Translations under genes and position numbers: made by a program | The notes under the pieces: model-generated | What the model was told of the DNA's origin: nothing | Databases searched by the model: none | What the model saw: the letters and a program-made list of their open reading frames with translations, nothing else | Assembly (NCBI GenBank): GCA_018241525.1 | Contig: JAFEDR010000009.1 | Coordinates: 620,001 to 684,000 of the forward strand | Length of the DNA: 64,000 nucleotides | From: Pseudomonadota bacterium | GTDB taxonomy: Bacteria > Pseudomonadota > Gammaproteobacteria > Steroidobacterales > Steroidobacteraceae | Reading direction: 5' to 3' | In this document: positions 62,301-64,000 of the stretch, one piece after another | Layout: each line of letters starts with the position of its first letter | Numbering within the stretch: the stretch's first letter is position 1

Positions 62301-62909
62301 GTGTCGACCGGTACCCGTGCAGATCGAGGCATCTGGCGCGTGCTGCGCGCCGACGCCTATCGGCGGATGCGCTGGAAGAATGGCCAGGGCGAGACGGCCG
62401 GGATCGCCGTGTCGCCAGCGGAGGCGCCGCTGGAGACGTTCGATTGGCGGGTCAGCATGGCTCGGGTCGAAGCCGGCGGGCCGTTCTCAGCCTTCGATGG
62501 CGTCGATCGCACGCTGACCGTGCTCGACGGCGAGGGTGTCCGGCTCAGCGTCGGGCGCGCCGCCACGGTCGAGCTCACCCCCGAGAGCGACCCGTTCCGG
62601 TTCCGCGGCGACGATCCGGCGTCCGCCGAACTGGTCGCCGGGCCAATCACCGACCTCAACGTCATGACTCGGCGCGGGCGCTGCACGCACCATGTCTGGG
62701 TGGCTTGCCCGGGTGAGGCGGTCGCCGCCGTCGCCGGGACGATCCTGCTCTTCTGCCGCGCAGCGCCGATCACCGTACGCAGCGGCGGGCATTTCGCAAC
62801 GCTAGGTCCGCGCGATACGCTCGTCTTCGAGAACGGCGCGGATGAGATCGAGTGGCAGGGAGCCGCGGCCGCCCGGCTGCTGGTGGTTCGCATCGATGTC
62901 GCCGGCTGA
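62301..62909 (+). CDS. HutD/Ves-family cupin protein
   Basis: The 202-residue protein has the HutD/Ves pattern: MRWKNGQGETAGIAVSP, FDWRVSMARVEAGGPFSAFDGVDRTLTVLDG and DLNVMTRRG. HutD is linked to histidine use, but its biochemical role is not firmly known. No hut genes are nearby. The GTG start follows the isomerase stop by seven bases, so the two may be cotranscribed. Confidence 0.84.
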   Translation: MSTGTRADRGIWRVLRADAYRRMRWKNGQGETAGIAVSPAEAPLETFDWRVSMARVEAGGPFSAFDGVDRTLTVLDGEGVRLSVGRAATVELTPESDPFRFRGDDPASAELVAGPITDLNVMTRRGRCTHHVWVACPGEAVAAVAGTILLFCRAAPITVRSGGHFATLGPRDTLVFENGADEIEWQGAAAARLLVVRIDVAG

Positions 62910-62933
62910 AGCCGTACGAGAGGTCAGCAGCCG

Positions 62934-63917
62934 TCACGCCGGCGGGTTGTGTACCTGAAACGACTGCGTGCCGGCGTCGGCGTGCCAGTGGCAGATCATT
63001 CGCCACGCCTCGATCGCGCTCTCGGCATAGCCGAACAGTTCCCGGTCTTCGGCGTCGATGGTTCCCTCGCTCACGAGGTAGTCGACGTCGAAGACACGCT
63101 CCCAGTATTCGCGACCGACGAGCACCACGGGGACGGGCGGCATCTTGCGGGTCTGGATCAGCGTCAGCGTCTCGAACAACTCGTCAATCGTGCCGAATCC
63201 CCCCGGAAACGCGACCAGTGCCCGCGCGCGGTGCAGAAAGTGGAGCTTGCGGATCGCGAAGTAGTGAAACGAGAAGCACAGGCCCGGCGTGACGTACGGA
63301 TTCGGAAACTGCTCGTGCGGCAGCGTGATGTTGAGGCCGACGCTCTCCGCGCCGCACTCGTCGGCACCGCGGTTCGCCGCCTCCATGATCCCTGGGCCGC
63401 CCCCGGTCATCACGACCACGCGCCCGCCGGTCGGCTGGACGATCGCTCCGCCCACCAGCCGGCCCAGCTCCCGGGCGACCTCATAGTAATGACTCTTGGC
63501 GGCGAGCCGCCGGGCGACGTGCAGCCGCCGGGCGAGCTCGGCGTCTGCCGGGTTGGCGGCAGCCGCCACCTCAGCCTCGCGCACCCGGCGCTCGGCGGAC
63601 GCCGGTTCGTGAATCCGGGTGCTCCCGAACACGACGATCGTGTGCGCGATGCCGGCGCGCTCGAGCAACAGCTCCGCCTTCTGGTAGTCGATCGCGAGGC
63701 GCGCGCCGCGCACCGCATCCCACTCGAGGAATTCCGTGTCGCGATCGGCGTTGCGGTAGCTCGGATTCGCCATGATCGCCGCGACCCGGGCAGGCGCCGC
63801 CGGGTCGTCGCTCGCGGGCTTCGGCGCGCACTCGGGCAGGGGCTCGCAGCGAGGGTGGGTCGACGCGACGGAAGGCCGGCGCGTCGCGGAGCTGCTGCGG
63901 CTGTCGGACGGTTCCAT
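62934..63917 (-). CDS. LOG-family Rossmann-fold protein (TIGR00730-like)
   Basis: The 327-residue protein has the LOG motifs PGGFGTIDELFE and MTGGGPGIMEAANRGAD in a lysine-decarboxylase-like Rossmann fold. Members hydrolyse nucleotide 5'-monophosphates to release bases (cytokinin-activating LOG). It carries an N-terminal extension of about 70 residues beyond the core family, so it belongs to the longer subgroup. Bases 63918-64000 upstream hold no recognisable gene. Confidence 0.87.
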   Translation of the reverse strand: MEPSDSRSSSATRRPSVASTHPRCEPLPECAPKPASDDPAAPARVAAIMANPSYRNADRDTEFLEWDAVRGARLAIDYQKAELLLERAGIAHTIVVFGSTRIHEPASAERRVREAEVAAAANPADAELARRLHVARRLAAKSHYYEVARELGRLVGGAIVQPTGGRVVVMTGGGPGIMEAANRGADECGAESVGLNITLPHEQFPNPYVTPGLCFSFHYFAIRKLHFLHRARALVAFPGGFGTIDELFETLTLIQTRKMPPVPVVLVGREYWERVFDVDYLVSEGTIDAEDRELFGYAESAIEAWRMICHWHADAGTQSFQVHNPPA

Positions 63918-64000
63918 GCCAGCACCTCGGGGCAGTGAGCCGCCGACATTCTACGGGCTAAGATGCAGGCGCGCCGCCGGCGCGACGATGGGGGTGGCAT

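Noticed and set aside
1..64000. CRISPR arrays, rRNA, tRNA, transposases, classical phage genes
   Set aside because: No regularly spaced repeats, recognisable RNA genes or transposase/integrase motifs were noticed on either strand.

Overview
The window is dense, GC-rich bacterial DNA with short gaps, many 1-4 base stop/start overlaps and frequent GTG starts. Cobalt-type nitrile hydratase, a CysN-CysC fusion, PaaX/PaaA, NodT-type efflux and a VirB-type secretion system point to a proteobacterium. Gamma- or betaproteobacterial origin is likely, but the sequence does not settle it. No rRNA, tRNA, CRISPR array, transposase or integrase was recognised.

Bases 1-29000 look chromosomal and metabolic. 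In order they hold: the start of paaA facing the paaX repressor; a serine hydrolase; an alpha-keto-acid dehydrogenase E1(alpha-beta fusion)-E2 pair facing an Lrp-type regulator; the nitrile hydratase operon (alpha, beta, activator); a DUF4440 protein and an M28 peptidase; an orphan ParB-like protein; an ABC-F ATPase; an NMO-type flavoenzyme; and a 2OG-Fe(II) oxygenase-like protein. Then comes a sulfate regulon: cysD-cysNC on one strand faces a sulfate-binding protein-cysT-cysW-cysA transporter on the other. After it lies an amino-acid catabolism block (ornithine cyclodeaminase family, D-threonine aldolase/DSD family, FAD amino-acid oxidoreductase, FAH family), followed by a DUF3293 protein, a flavin reductase, a MazG-like hydrolase and a KfrA-like DNA-binding protein.

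Bases 29400-58900 carry a conjugative, plasmid-like backbone. It has a winged-helix protein (possible replication initiator), type Ia parA-parB with two palindromes just past parB (candidate parS), a small zinc-ribbon gene under a LexA-like box, a short MobQ relaxase, a DUF5710 protein, a DnaQ-like exonuclease, an O-methyltransferase, a VirD4/TrwB-type coupling protein and a complete virB2-virB11 operon that includes a 46-residue VirB7 lipoprotein. About 10 kb of unrelated genes sits between the coupling protein and virB2: a PLP dehydratase, an acyltransferase, a class C-like serine hydrolase, and a tetR-hlyD-ABC-OMF drug-efflux operon of the YbhGFSR type. The tetR and virB2 starts face each other across one operator-like inverted repeat. 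No integrase is visible, so this may be an integrated plasmid remnant, part of an ICE whose integrase lies outside the window, or a domesticated system.

Bases 58963-64000 return to chromosome-like genes: an MFS transporter with an Lrp regulator, an EamA exporter, a DsbA-family isomerase, a HutD/Ves protein and a LOG-family protein.
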